Assembly: GCF_037975245.1 (NCBI RefSeq)
Contig: NC_092561.1
Location: 2,683,501 to 2,747,500 of the forward strand
Source: Apostichopus japonicus
Lineage: Eukaryota > Echinodermata > Holothuroidea > Aspidochirotida > Stichopodidae
DNA: 64,000 nt
Direction: 5' to 3'
The notes beneath the pieces are model-generated. The model saw only the letters and a program-made list of their open reading frames with translations, was not told the DNA's origin and ran no database searches. Below, one piece after another: positions 40,784 to 55,651 of this stretch; within the stretch, counting starts at the first letter, position 1; each line of letters starts with the position of its first letter. The position numbers and the translations under genes are program-made.

Positions 40784-41604
40784 CTACCTAAGACCCTGAA
40801 CCCCATCTTTGCCAGTCATTCTACCTAACACCCTTAACACCCTCTTTGCCAGGCATCCTACCTAACACCCTTAACCCCCTCTTTGCCAGTCATCCTACCT
40901 AACACCCTGAACACCCTCTTTGCCAGTCATCCTACCTAACACCCTTAACCCCCTCTTTGCCAGTCATCCTACCTAACACCCTTAACCCCCTCTTTGCGAG
41001 TCATCCTACCTAACACCCTGAACACCCTATTTGCCAGTCATCCTACCTAACACCCTTAACCCCCTCTTTGCCAGTCATTCTACCTAACATCCTTAACCCC
41101 CTCTTTGCCAGTCATTCTACAGTACCTAACACCCTTAGCCCCCTCTTTGCCAGTCATCCTACCTAACACCCTTAACCCCCTCTTTGCCAGGCATCCTACC
41201 TAACACCCTTAACCCCCTCTTTGCCAGGCATCCTACCTAACACCCTTAACCCCCTCTTTGCCAGGCATCCTACCTAACACCCTTAACCCCCTCTTTGCCA
41301 GTCATCCTACCTAACACCCTTAACCCCCTCTTTGCCAGGCATCCTACCTAACACCCTTAACCCCCTCTTTGCCAGTCATCCTACCTAACACCCTTAACCC
41401 CCTCTTTGCCAGGCATCCTACCTAACACCCTTAACCCCCTCTTTGCCAGTCATTCTACCTAACATCCTTAACCACCTCTTTGCCAGTCATTCTACAGTAC
41501 CTAACACCCTTAACCCCCTCTTTGCCAGTCATCCTACCTAACACCCTTAACACCCTCTTTGCCAGGCATCCTACCTAACACCCTTAACACCCTCTTTGCC
41601 AGTC
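40784..41604. repeat. 37-bp minisatellite, about 22 units
   Basis: The unit starts CCTACCTAACACCCTTAACC and continues with CCCTCTTTGCCAGTCAT. Variants are GGCAT/GTCAT, CCTGAACACC/CCTTAACCCC, and two units with an extra AGTAC. Variant order repeats in places, which suggests multi-unit duplications. It lies on the 3' side of the carrier gene. Confidence 0.95.
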
Positions 41605-42672
41605 ACCGGTCCTATTTGGACTTCTTTCCTGTATAGGTTTTGGATCCTAGTCTCTAAAATACTTCACTGTCTCACTTCCCAAATTCTTAGATTTGCATAT
41701 CACAATTAAGCTTTGCTCAACCGATACTGGTGACTTCTTAAATTTGGTCATTATAAGGCTCACTTGCAAACACAATTTGCGCATTTAACATATGTATTAT
41801 TAGAATACAATCAAACTTAAAACAATTTTTGGCATTTAATTCAAATATGAATAAGATCAACTGTGAGTAATTTGGTACATAAGCATAGGATGGACTGATA
41901 TTCATGGAAGTTGCAGAGAATTAAGAGCTTTAATTAATCGAAGGTAGTAACGGTAAATTGACTTCAGTTGTCCCTACCACTTGCCATACTGCACTCAATT
42001 TATAATCCTTTTACTTACAAGAACAACTGCCAGGCCCCTTTATAAATCAAGTTGCAGTGGGTGTCCTGATAATTATATCGTTTACTGAACTTCATTATCA
42101 AACTAAATTAGGGCTCAAGATTGCCAGTAACTTCGTCAATATTTTTGACAGAAAAAAAGCTGTTTTGCAGCTACTGGAACTTTTAAGAGTTTGACAAATC
42201 GTTTTATGATAAACATTTGCTGACATTTTTATATTTGTGTTTTCTCTCATGTTGGAAAGATTAAGATGCATAAGTGACTTTCAAAGTTTTGAGAGCTGAA
42301 AAAATTGCAGGGGTGACCTGTAATATCAATGAATATCCATGGGCCTTAATTCGAGCCCTGATGCTAAAATAAACAAAAATAAACATATATAGAAGCATGA
42401 TAGAGTCCAACAGCAAAGAGGGCAATATGTCAAATATGGAAACAAACAGTTGAGAGAAACTTGATAAAATCACCTGAGAACACTTCTGCAGAGGGTGGAT
42501 GGTTGACAACAGAAGAACCTAACATTCCAAACTTCCATAGATACATCTCTTTCTACCTCCACCGATATATATTACGTCGATATTTAATCACCTGAATAGG
42601 ATACTATCTTGGAGGGAATTTTGTAGCTTGCTTGACTTGTCCAGGGTCACAGAAGAGGATATTCGATATGAT

Positions 42673-45600
42673 TTAGTTTAATAACCTGCTTGTCCTGTCA
42701 ATAACAAATTCTCCAACACCGATGAAGTAGACTCCTTGAGCGATACCGAACAGGGGAGCGATGACAAACACACGTACCATGGCACCTTTCAAAAATGCCA
42801 TTGGGCCTTCCAGTTTCCAGATCTTCACGAAGCAATCCTTGACGCCGGTGTAGGTCTGGTCTCCTTCGGCTTGTTGTAAGGTCTGTATTCTGGTCTTCAC
42901 CACTGGAAGGAGGTAATAATTATCAATTAAACTAAATGCGGATTCCCAACTTGAATCGAAAAAATCTATTTAGAGATCAACCCACCGATAGTAGAAACAG
43001 CTTTCATGAGAAAACGTTTACTCCGGAGATGAATAAACTGAGAAGTAACAACTGTCAGTATATTGCATTCTTGCAGTTAAAACCGACTGTGGTAGCTACC
43101 AAGCTGGTAGTTACACAAATTTAGAATTTGAAACCGACTGTGGTAACTACAAAGCTGGAAATTATAAAAATTAAGAATTGCCATTGTCACCCTTGTTGTA
43201 TCGGTAACATCAAATTTTATATTAAGTGTAGTCACCCTCTAAACCAACTATTCCATCTGCTTTTCATGAAATTAACGTCCTAACATTTTAAATTCAAAAT
43301 GATACTTTGTGGAGAAGTTAGCCCTTTGTTTAGAACTTCATAAGATATTATATTGTCTTAATTTCTCTTATTTAAATTAATATATGGGTTTAACACCAAA
43401 CTTTCCAATTATCGGACAAACGGAGGCTAACTAAAGCAATTATAAATATATATTTTTTTAAATTTCAGGGCTTTAAAGTATTATAGACCCTGCCCCCCCC
43501 CCCCCCCCCGCCAACCCACACTTCAAATGCTTAATTGCCTCAAATTCCATGAAGCAAGGTAAAATTTGTTTTGTTCTTTTGGTTCTCTTTTCTAATTGTA
43601 AAGTTCTGTATTTTTTCAGGGAGTGTCACTACCCGACAAGCCCTATAGGGTTTTTTAGTACACTTCCTTTCACATGTTTTGTTTCTTATCTCCTTCTATG
43701 TCATATATCATACTTATGTTGTGATATTAACCAAATAATGAATGAAATAGCTTTCCACGAATGTGTAGATTTTCAATGCCAAAATACCGGCCACTTGAAC
43801 ATCCATTTGGCCAGTTCAGTTTCAGATATTTTACAGTAAAGTCCTTCTAATGCATTGGAGGTTAATTCCATAGTGATAAACTTAAGTGATTACAGGAAAG
43901 TATTTCTAGACTCAAATCATTATTTATAAACATTATAAGCTTGAGTATCCTTCAATTGATCATTTTTCCTAAATGTTTTCAAATATTATAACCATTAATA
44001 TTTAATATTGGACTCACCATCAACAGGATTTACAGCTACAGAAGCAACACAGGCTGCTATACAACCAGCTACAAACGAATGTTGGAAAGTAGCCTTCTCT
44101 GTTCCTTCTGCATAGCCCTACAGGGAGACAACAACAAAAAACAGCAAATTATCTTCAGAAACACCCAACAGAATATTTTGAAATGAGTGACACAGGCAAA
44201 ACTGCTAAAATTAGTTTTACTGGAGTTTTGTAAAACACAAAAAAAGAAAAGACTTATTAGATCCAAGCTAAAACAAATTGTGGACAATGCCACCCCTTCC
44301 CAACCTCGCCCCTGCCCCTGCCCCCACCCCACTCCTGCTGGCAATAAAACAAATGTAAACAAAAACAAAATGTAAAACTTACAAGTGCATTTACTGTATA
44401 CGTGCAAACAAAGGAAAAAATAGATGACTGAGAATGGAATATCTCTAGCTAAAATAAATTGTAGACAACACCACCCCTTCCAACCCCTCTCCCCTGCCTA
44501 CCCCCCCCCCCTCCCCGCTGGCAATATAGCAAAATGTATTTACAAACAAGTGCATTTATATGTGCAAAGACAAAGGAAAATAGATGACTGAGAATGGGAT
44601 ATCTCTCGCTAAAATAAATTGTAGACAACACCACCCCTTCTGACCGCTCTCCCTGCCCACCCCACCCCCCCTTGCAATAAAGCAAACTGTATAAACAAAC
44701 AAGTGCATTTATATGTGCAAACAAAGGAAAATAGATGACTGAGAATGGGATATCTCTAGCTAAAATAAATTGTAGATAACACGTACCACCCCTTCTGACC
44801 CCTCTCCCTGCCCACTCCACCCTGCCCCCCCCCCTGCTGGCAATAAAGCAAAATGTATAAACTTACAAGTGCATTTATATGTGCAAACAAAGGAAACTAG
44901 ATGACTGAGAATGGGATATCTCTCGCTAAGGTTGCTCCTAAACCTTTATACAATCCGAAAAAGCCTCTGGTCCTGATCAGGTCCCTTGTTAAGTCCATCG
45001 CTGTTAACGAGCCAGAAGCGGCCCCTTTGACGACTCCACTCACGGCCGCTTCCACACCTCCTGCTGTGAGCTGTGTTTTCTTGTGAACTGAAAAAAAAAC
45101 ATAGCATGAAACAGATTGTATTTACAAGAATATCTTGGAGCAAACATATTGCAACATGAATGATTGTAAAAATGATCTACTTTGGGCATAATTTGATGAT
45201 ATCGACTGAGTAGGTGGTTTTCAGGGAAGGGAATTCCCCCCTTTCAACCTGACACAAATATTCAAAGATAATTATTGAAAAGAACCTTCCATTTGGACCT
45301 AGAGACATCTGTATAAAAAACATGTTTCCAAAATGTGCCTCAGAATCTCCTACAGAGGTATAAACTTCATTTGATAGTTTTTGAAGGGGGAGGGAGGGGT
45401 GGAAAAATCTCCCCAGATACCTTGAAGGGGAGTTGGATTGAATCACACCCAGGGCCAAACCTCTCTTTCATAAAATCATAAATCTGCCAATATGATATCA
45501 GCCTAAGACTATAATTGTGAAGCCTGATGATGACTGAGGTCAGCAATTGCCAGTTTGGGGACAGCTCACCAGCAGAAACTTGAAATGTCAAAACTAAGAA

Positions 45601-46739
45601 AAATCTGTTAAAGAAACCGACCACTTAAAATACATGTAAGATTAATAACAATTTTATTAATATTGATAATTCATTGAAGCACAGCATATGTGATGTGATG
45701 TATAGCATACAATCAAATCATACCCTATATGTATTATGTACCATAATCAAGGATTGATAAACGTGAGAATCTTTGAGTACCTTTCCTACCAGCATCCTGT
45801 AGTTGAATTTTGAGTAATTCCATAGGAGTAGTGGCAATAACTTGACAAAGTCCAGCTCCTGCACCCGCAAGTAGCTCTCGATAGAAAGGTAGTTTACTGC
45901 AGAAAAAATGAAGAAAACTATAAATGATTGAAGCAAACTATTATGTGAAAGAGACAATTAAGGTAAGGTTGTCATCTAATTTAGGTTGCAAAATTTTTAA
46001 CATCCTTCAAATTTTATTCCTAGACATCTTTATACCTTATAAATGAATATACATCTAGACTATCTATCACATGGGCTTAAAGCTTAGGTGAGTTGTGTAA
46101 GTAGGCCTTAGAAATATTTTGGAATAATTCAGATAAAATTTGATCTCTATGCAACCACTGATACTTGTAGCAAATTTTGGAAAGACAGGAGGAAGGAGAG
46201 GGGGAGGTGGAGGAGGGGAGGGAGGGGAACGTCAAGACAGAGCCATGTAAGGTATTTTACTCACCCATCGGTACGAAGCATGTATCGGAAAAAGTCGTTT
46301 CCGACTAGTTTGAGAGCTTTCTCAGGAGTGATTAGTGTAACGTTAACTCCATAACCTACCAGGAAACATGAAAAAATAACAAAAATAATTATAATAAATA
46401 AATAACTTGTATCTTGAAAATTACAAATTCTACATGCTTGTAGAGTAACAACCAAAAAATAAACACATGAAATTGACTAAACTTGAACACTTCTGTCCCC
46501 ATTCTTTCAAAGCATGCTGTTTGCATGTATTTTGCCTATATTGAAGTTTCCTGGAACTTTTTCCAGAGTCACATGGTCATATTCGAAACCAAATCGCCCC
46601 AGTGATGAAACAATTGATAGATACATCAGAAATGAGTACAGTACTTTTAGCTGGAAACTAGAAATATTAAACCTCGCACAAACCTTTATATAAACCAAAG
46701 AAACCTTCAGACCTTGCAGTCTTTATGAAGCAGTCCAAT
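42673..46739 (-). CDS. SLC25A22: Mitochondrial glutamate carrier (SLC25A22/A18-like), 5' end missing, in-frame stop
   Basis: Six minus-strand exons with consistent phases: 46739-46684 ([18 protein letters not shown]), 46355-46265 ([18 protein letters not shown]), 45896-45781 ([18 protein letters not shown]), 45087-44867 ([18 protein letters not shown]), 44117-44018 (VAVNPVD) and 42902-42673 ([27 protein letters not shown]). These carry two of the three carrier signatures ([16 protein letters not shown]) and family words of inner-membrane glutamate/H+ symporters. The first ~60 residues, with the first signature, were not found and may lie beyond 46.8 kb. Exon 45087-44867 has a TAG (44899-44897) where the family has Tyr in VIYFPLFA, although its donor GTAAGT is intact. 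Tandem copies of this exon end downstream keep Tyr. So this is a partly broken gene, a variant allele or a sequence error. Confidence 0.85.
44370..44945 (-). repeat. Tandem partial duplication of a carrier exon end, four copies
   Basis: About 150-170 bp is repeated at about 44380-44470, 44540-44640, 44700-44790 and, within the true exon, 44867-44935. Each copy spells (minus strand) [10 protein letters not shown], then [10 protein letters not shown] or a variant. The three extra copies start at TTTATTTTAGCTAGAG and keep the Tyr codon. The middle two have lost the GTAAGT donor (GTTTGT). The first keeps GTAAGT but is frameshifted. Confidence 0.85.
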
Positions 46740-47909
46740 CTGGTAACAAAGATATGGAAACAGAATGTCAAAGGGCATTCATAAAGGTAAAGCCAAGTAA
46801 ATTTGTGTCTGACAAAAAAAGAGTAAGAATAGACGGACTGATGTCAATCACATGTTCTCCTTGCATCATTACAATCTCAAAGGTTGCCTGGTTGAGTACA
46901 GTCAATAAAACTTTTGAAAAACTGCAGTGCACTGGAAAATTTGGAAATGTATATACAATTCCCTCGTAAAATTATCCTTACCTGGTAAAAGCTACCGGGC
47001 AAGACCCTTTAAAGGACGACCATCAGTTTATAACACATCACAGTATTATTTTGTGTTTACAGTCAATTTTTTACTTTTTTTTTAATTCGGACAAACACAT
47101 ACAGTAATTATTTCGATATGTTTTAGCACCACATCTCCTACCCAACATGTAACTTTATGTGGACAAAGGTACAGAAACAAAAGTCTGATTTTGTAACTTA
47201 ATTGTTGAACAAAACACAAACTGATCACATTGGCAGGACAATGGGACGAATAAGCAGCTGATTTACACAGTGTGCAATGTACACACATGTCACATGTGTC
47301 CGACAGGCTGACTTCCTGACAAATAAGAGATACCTTATCTTCCTTGCTTCCTCTACAGGGTGTCACTGTTTTCACGTTACATTCTCTCTCACTCTTGCCA
47401 AACAGGAAATATTACTTTGGAACAAACGCTCTTAACAACACCTGACTACTTAAAGGTTAAAAGTTCAAATCCTCTCCTGGATCACTGTTTTCATGTTTGA
47501 TCTATTTTACTATTGCTCTTACTTCCTGAAAGACCACAAAAATGTGACTGACTTTATTTCAAAGCAGTATCTACAATACTATGCCTTACAATGAAGCTTC
47601 CCATCTCTGAATTGGTTGGGATACCTAGATAACTTTAATTTGCTTAAGGTGCCATATAATTTAAGTCATGTTCAGTATCTTTTCACTGGGCAACCCATAA
47701 AGGGAAGGAACCCTAAATGCAAGCAGAAATCTTGATTAGACATAAAATACATGGCCGACTACACATAACATTATATGTGACAACTCAACTTATCCTGATC
47801 AAAATCATGCATTTTACAATTACAGTACGACTATATTTTCCACGTTTTTGCCTCGACCATCTGCAATTCCTGAGCATTTTGAAAATAATTTGTTTTCCCC
47901 CAAAATATA
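46740..47909. other. Upstream of the visible carrier exons, no exon found
   Basis: I looked on the minus strand for the N-terminal carrier signature (PxDLAKTRLQ-like) and did not find it. AT-rich unique DNA. Confidence 0.4.
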
Positions 47910-48200
47910 CAGCCAGTGGAGGAGCGTCCATACAGTCAGGGGGGCGGATGCCCCCCCCCCCTGACGGACTCAAATGGACTGCTGGCGCCTTTTTGAGCTT
48001 TTTACCACTTTTTACTTATTCGCGATTATTTACTTTTTTTATTGCGCTTTCATCTACTTATAGACATTTGTCACATTTTTTGGCGATGAAACCTATCTAT
48101 TATTCATTTATCTGCAAATAAGCAAGGCCAGGAAAGGGTAATTTCCGGTGATCTAGGGTGTATCTTTACTCAAAAAAATTTCTCCACGCTCCGGTTATCA
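47910..48200 (-). mobile_element. Second copy of the G-run TIR element
   Basis: An inverted relative of 2990-3302. It has CAGTGGAGGAGCGTCC, a C-run at 47951-47960, and the shared TTCGCGATTATT and CGGTGATCTAGGG words. Confidence 0.6.
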
Positions 48201-48837
48201 GAAATTACCGAACAAGTCCAATATGAAGTTAAATCTAGAATTCCCTGACCAGGTTTGTCATGATATATTGTAGTGACCATAAGTTGTGGCATATAGCATG
48301 GACTAAGAATAAAATGAAATTTTTATCTGAACTCAAGTGGTGTGTCGTTTCATATCGTTCATATGTTACTATATCACTTTGACGCACATGGAGACAAATG
48401 AAATGTTTTATACTGCTATCATTTACACTTTATTATTTGTCATGATAAACCATAATTTAAATTAAACGACAGAATAAATACACAGAGACAAATGACGAAA
48501 ATCATTTTCTTCTCCTTTTACACTATCACCATACAATTACCAATAACCATTCACAAATACAACATATATCAACATTTTAATTTGATCGACACTTAACTAC
48601 AGTGTTATTTGTTGACTGCTGTAAGTCAAATGCGGCACTTTAGGATCAGTTACTGCTACTTCTTCCCTGCATATCATCTGCTTTGCGCGTGGGCTTTTAT
48701 TATTTATGTGTCCTATACAGTGTAGAATACTCACTGAATTATAAAAACTTGGCATTGCAATGGGATCTTTCACCTCGAAATGATTCACATTGGCTATATT
48801 AGGCAATAACGCTCACTCATTCAAAATGCTCAACGAA
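48201..48837. other. Intergenic, no supported gene
   Basis: AT-rich. No convincing exon, repeat or RNA gene. Confidence 0.4.
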
Positions 48838-50670
<1,833 letters not shown>

Positions 50671-51285
50671 ATGGGCGGCGATCATGGGGGGAAGGGGGGA
50701 CATGTCCCCCCCCCCCAATATTTTAGGTGGGGGGTATAGTATCTAATATCCCCCACCCAATATTTGGTAGCATAGTTTTTTTGTGGCTATAAGAGCATAT
50801 TTTTTACGATATCGCTAGTAATTTCAAATAGAAAATGCTAAGATGCAACTTACAAGGCCTGGGAAGTGCCATTTCCAGCGATCTGGGAGGCATTTTCGGC
50901 CAAAATTAGTTAGTAGTTTTTACTTATTTTCGAAATGAATTAGCTAGACGCACATTGGGCGCAGATCCTGGTAGGGACAGCGGGACGCGTCCTCACCAAC
51001 TTTTTCAGCGGTGGGGACATGATATATCGTGTTCCCAACAATTTGTCTTGTGCAAACGCTGCATTGCAAATTTCCCTTTATGATTTTTGGCGCAGTTTGA
51101 TCCAGCATTGTGAAAATGACATGCAGCAGTTCTCATTTATCCACAGTTGTTAAATTTTGGAAGGAAATCGCATTTGCGGAAGTCTATAATTGTGTTTTGG
51201 GAGAGGACCCAGACCCATCGTATACCAAAGTCTACTTGGATTATTTGTCCCCTGCTTTTTTTTTTTTGCAGACGCCCATGTGTTA
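50671..51285. mobile_element. DNA element with ATGGGCG inverted ends
   Basis: Left ATGGGCGGCGATC and right GCAGACGCCCAT are imperfect inverted termini. The interior has G/C runs (50683-50715) and the word AGTGCCATTTCCAGCG, of which a variant recurs at about 51358-51375. No coding capacity. Confidence 0.5.
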
Positions 51286-51427
51286 ACCTCAACTTAAATT
51301 TCTAAGTTATGAGATCTCAAATTTTAGGAGGTTTTGGGGCATTATTAGGTCTGGAAAGTGTTATTTCCGGCGATCTGGGAGATATATTTGCCCCAAAAAT
51401 TCTTATATTTACTTACACGCACATTTA

Positions 51428-52025
51428 CTCACAGCGATTTATTTTAAGCAGTCACAGGGCCAAAAATTCACACAAAGTAGTTCAAATCTTAAATCATTGA
51501 ACAAAGTTTATTCAATATCAGTTCTAGACAGTCATTCTGGACCATCTGAACAAGCCTGAGACTAAACCAACATTAACAACAATCATTATATTATATGACA
51601 TCAAAATAAAACTATACTTTCCATAGACAATATTCTTCCTTAATAATTTACACTGATGTAATTTGTGACAATTAAGGGAAAACAACTCACATGAAATGCT
51701 TGGCTTTAAGGTACAAAAGATATGCATGTCCATCGTCGTGACAAATTAATTAGAATAAGCCAGAAGCAAATATGATCAAGGGTAATTCAACCAAGAAACA
51801 CTGCGGATGCAACTCACATGCAATAATGATACCCACGCACGACGACACGTACAACACTGACATGCAACGTGAAACACAGCATAACACACATTAAAACAAT
51901 CGGAGACCATTAACATGGTGTACCGCTGAGTTTTTGGAGAAAGATTGTTAAACAAATCACCTGCTGCTGAAGAAAAAAGTATAAACATTCAAGAGTTCTG
52001 CTGCCTCCATTGGTCTTTATTATGA
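51428..52025 (-). repeat. Dispersed repeat R1, copy 2
   Basis: Reverse-orientation copy of 1037-1655, with the same pair of AATAAA signals (read on the minus strand) and the same GGAGGCAGCAGAACTC start word. Confidence 0.6.
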
Positions 52026-54049
52026 ATTAATGTCTCAATTTATGACATTGAGTTCAGGCTATTGGCAGTATCTTGAGTTTACACACCGGCAAACTCTTCT
52101 TCCACCCTGAGCTCTTGTACGTGATTTGTTCAGTTGGGTAGAGGCAGGTACGGCAAACATTTCATGAATAAATTGTTTTTGGCTGCCTATTATAGGTGAA
52201 TGAATAGTCAAGACCCTAAATTCTGGGACATTGATATGCGCAGAGTCGCCTATTTTTAGTTAGTTTTATTTTGAGCCAATAAGAAACAGCATGCAGTAAT
52301 TTATTCCTTATTTACAGCACGATAAATTAAACAAAAGCTTGTTTTTAACAATACCTAAAAAAACTTGGGTGGAAACCGAGATTTGTAGCAATTATTTTTA
52401 AAGGCTGTTTGACAACCAATAAAAGAGCAGGATTCCTGACGGTTTCTCTTACCTTCATTATGTTTGAATGTATCTAGTCCAAATTCCTGTGATTTAGTCA
52501 CGGTGAACAACAAAATGGCGACTTTTGTCTAGCAATAACGAATAAATACGTACATAATGTATGTTTATAAACATACCTTGAACTCTGTATGACTGTCAAG
52601 TAACAAATTCAGCATTCGTCGTGTTTACACCTTACAACAATAATAGTGACAATGTAACGATAGTTTAAGAAGTAACGTTACAGTTTATTTTGTTAAATTG
52701 TTCGCAAATAAGTTACTATGGCAACGTTAAGGCCATATCGGTTAAACATTGTTGTCACATGAAAACAGAATTGACTCTTTTTACATGGTTGAGGCGATCA
52801 ACATGATATTAATATTATGCCTACAACTGGAAGACCAACAGGCTAGGCTTCAAAGGTTTTGCTAAAATGTTGTGGGCATGTGATTATTCGTGAGGATACC
52901 AGATTTACTTGTAAAAGAACACGTTTGTGTTCTTGTACAGTTGGCCTAGTTGAGTTTGATAAGAGCTCCTTTCATTATTTGTTGTATGAGGCTATACCAA
53001 GCACTTTGCCCCTCAAAATATGGACTCAGTAGACCATCTCTGATATGACTGATTTACAAACAAGCTCAAAGACCACTAACTCTTTCTATATGAAGAAAAA
53101 GTAGTTTGAGCGAGGGATTCTAGTTGAAAACTCTAGTTCAAAGCATGGAATATCCATGTGTCCATAGAAGATCACTTGAAAGGGCAATTGATTTTCAGTA
53201 TATTGTATGTATTATGTGCTTTTTTTGCCGAAAGTAAAACTGAACCATGTTGCTCAGCAACAACAGACTGTCTCTGTGCCATCCAAAATATGATTCATCT
53301 AGGAAGTTGCACACGCTAATAAAGTAAACTCTATTATTGAAACTAGAACAACAGTATTTTCTCATTTTATTGTGAGGTGGAGTTGAAAATTAGTTATTGA
53401 TTTTCAATGGAGGTTCTTTGTTACTTCAACGCGTTGAAGTTATTTCGGTCTCTAATAAGTTGTGGTGCATTTTGCTCGGACACGGAGTTAGTCCATGCTG
53501 GTAGTAATACCAGTATTATAGAACGCAGTCGCACTACAATCAAAGCCGATTGTCAGAAATGTTCCGATGCAATCATATTAGCCAATCAGACGCAAGAATG
53601 AATCTAACAGATAGAAGGGGGTTGTAGAATCCTTTTTTGCTGCAGTATTAGGTTAATGCAGTCAGAAACAGCAGAACATAGTTATACAGGTGGGTGGTGG
53701 CGAGGGGTATGTGACTGTTTTTACTTATAGATTTTAGGCACTTGTAATTTATGAAAGAGGGTGCTAAATTGTAGGTTTACACATAGAAAGATTGCATGTA
53801 TGCCACTGCAACTATGTCTTTACCACCTATGCGGTGTTCACACAGAACACGCTTTACAGGTATTTTGAATGCCAAATGTCAGTCAAAGTTTTGATCGCCT
53901 GCAAAGCTCTTCTACTGTAAGTGGACACGATTCGAAATCCTTTTGGACTTTCACTCACTTGATTATATTACAAACTACAAGTCAGAACAGGAATGATTGA
54001 GAAATTGCTTTGGCATCTGGGTATTTCACACCCTGCCGAATGTCCAGGG
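52026..54049. other. Intergenic, no supported gene
   Basis: AT-rich unique DNA. A 64-codon ORF at 53407-53601 has no recognised features. Confidence 0.4.
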
Positions 54050-55651
54050 AACCCTTCTGTTAGAAAACATGACCTGAACTGATTGATCACATACATGACC
54101 TAAATAAATGTATTATTTAAAATGACCTTTACGTAGCAAATATTTTCCTGCATTATTGCCCTGAGAGCAAGAGGATGCAACCGATGCAGAGGGAATTAAG
54201 GTAAATATGCAACGTGTCACTAAGCTAAACTAAATTATTTTTTCTTATTATAAAATATCAGTGTTTAAATACCCTTCTGTTGCCTCTTTCAGAGAGGAGC
54301 TAATGTTAAATTATCTTATACTGGGCACGTATACTCATCTACTTCTCAACCAGTTTTGTAGTTGTGGAAATCACATTAACTGTTTTTATAGTCTTAAATC
54401 CTTTATCTGACTTTTAGTAGTGAACAGTACATATTTTACATTGCTTTCTTCAATAATTCACACTTATGCCAATTCGGCCAATAAAGGTAGTATACACACG
54501 GTCTCTACATAATTGCAAAGACACTAAAAACTGCAAACCACAACTTCTCAAAAGAACCAATCAACCTCAAAGTATAGAGTAAACAACACTCCCTTTACAA
54601 AGATTTTCGTGCTGAAAGTGGTCAATGATGCGTTTTCAAATTTCCTGTGATTTTATTTGGCTTATAGTCCCTTACCATTTTCTGCAAACATTCTGGCATC
54701 TATAGTGCTAAAGTAAAACAAAGTTTGTTGTTTAAAGTAACTACTTGTAACGTTACTGCCCCCTGTGTAGAGATAGCCAAGTTTGTGCTTTAGGCTATCA
54801 TATGTGTGCACATAAATATAACGTTAGGTGTTGTTGACACATATACAGTATAACTTGCGACTTTTGAAAGGGGCTCATAAACAATATGAGCAAGTACTAG
54901 GCCTTTAGGGGCGTTTTCTTATGTCATTGAGATTTATACGTAATATTTTCTTCATCATTTATGGGCTTCAATTAAATCAGTTAAAAGTGCGGTATTTTCT
55001 GTCTAGGCACAATTTTGACTTAACATTGGTTTTGTTCACAGCGTATTCATAGCCCAAAACATTTTCTTAGACGCTATGTAAAGGAGTTTTATAGCCCGTA
55101 CAGAAGTGCGCACTGCATAAGGCCTTGACCAGCATATAAAGTAACTAATCTATGGCAAAATTTCCAGCTTCAGAATTTGACAGTATTTTGTTGGTGTATA
55201 CTATTTACAGCTTTCATCATTTGATTTTTTTTTCATGCACATTATAGACCTATCACAATAGGCATTCATTGCGTACAAGCCAATGTTTTGCCAGGGGTCA
55301 CTATAACTACTGTGTGTTCTTGTAGAGGTATGTTAAAGTGGATGCATGTTTTCATGGAGGACTGTGGGACGCAAGTTTTTCTGATAGGACGCAAATATTT
55401 ATAAGACGTTGCGCCCCGCGGACGCAACTCTTAAAATCCGTGTACCAATACTGGGTATACACACGGTCTCTATATAAATTGCGTATCCACTATACTTTAT
55501 TCCAAGAATCTATACCATATGACGTATATCAGCAACAAATCAAAGCATTGGCCTCACTTGGAACTTGCTTTAAACAATAAATATGTTAAGTCAATATTCC
55601 TTCGATCAGCTTCATCGAACGTCAGTTAGAACCTGAGCTAACTGTAGGGCC
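54050..55651 (+). repeat. Duplicated block tail with an extra ~930-bp segment
   Basis: 54050-54530 and 55445-55640 match 24750-25330. The intervening ~930 bp (54530-55445) is not in block C, and the word TATACACACGGTCTCTA lies on both sides of it. The right copy continues into the TSD (GGGCC, 55647-55651) of the copia element. Confidence 0.65.

Noticed and set aside
40784-41604. CRISPR or telomere-like array
   Set aside because: Contiguous 37-bp units without spacers; CCCTTAACCC resembles telomeric words only by chance of composition.
44449-44820. 123-codon minus-strand ORF with [18 protein letters not shown] repeats
   Set aside because: Not a separate gene; it reads through tandem copies of the carrier exon end and G-rich intron sequence.
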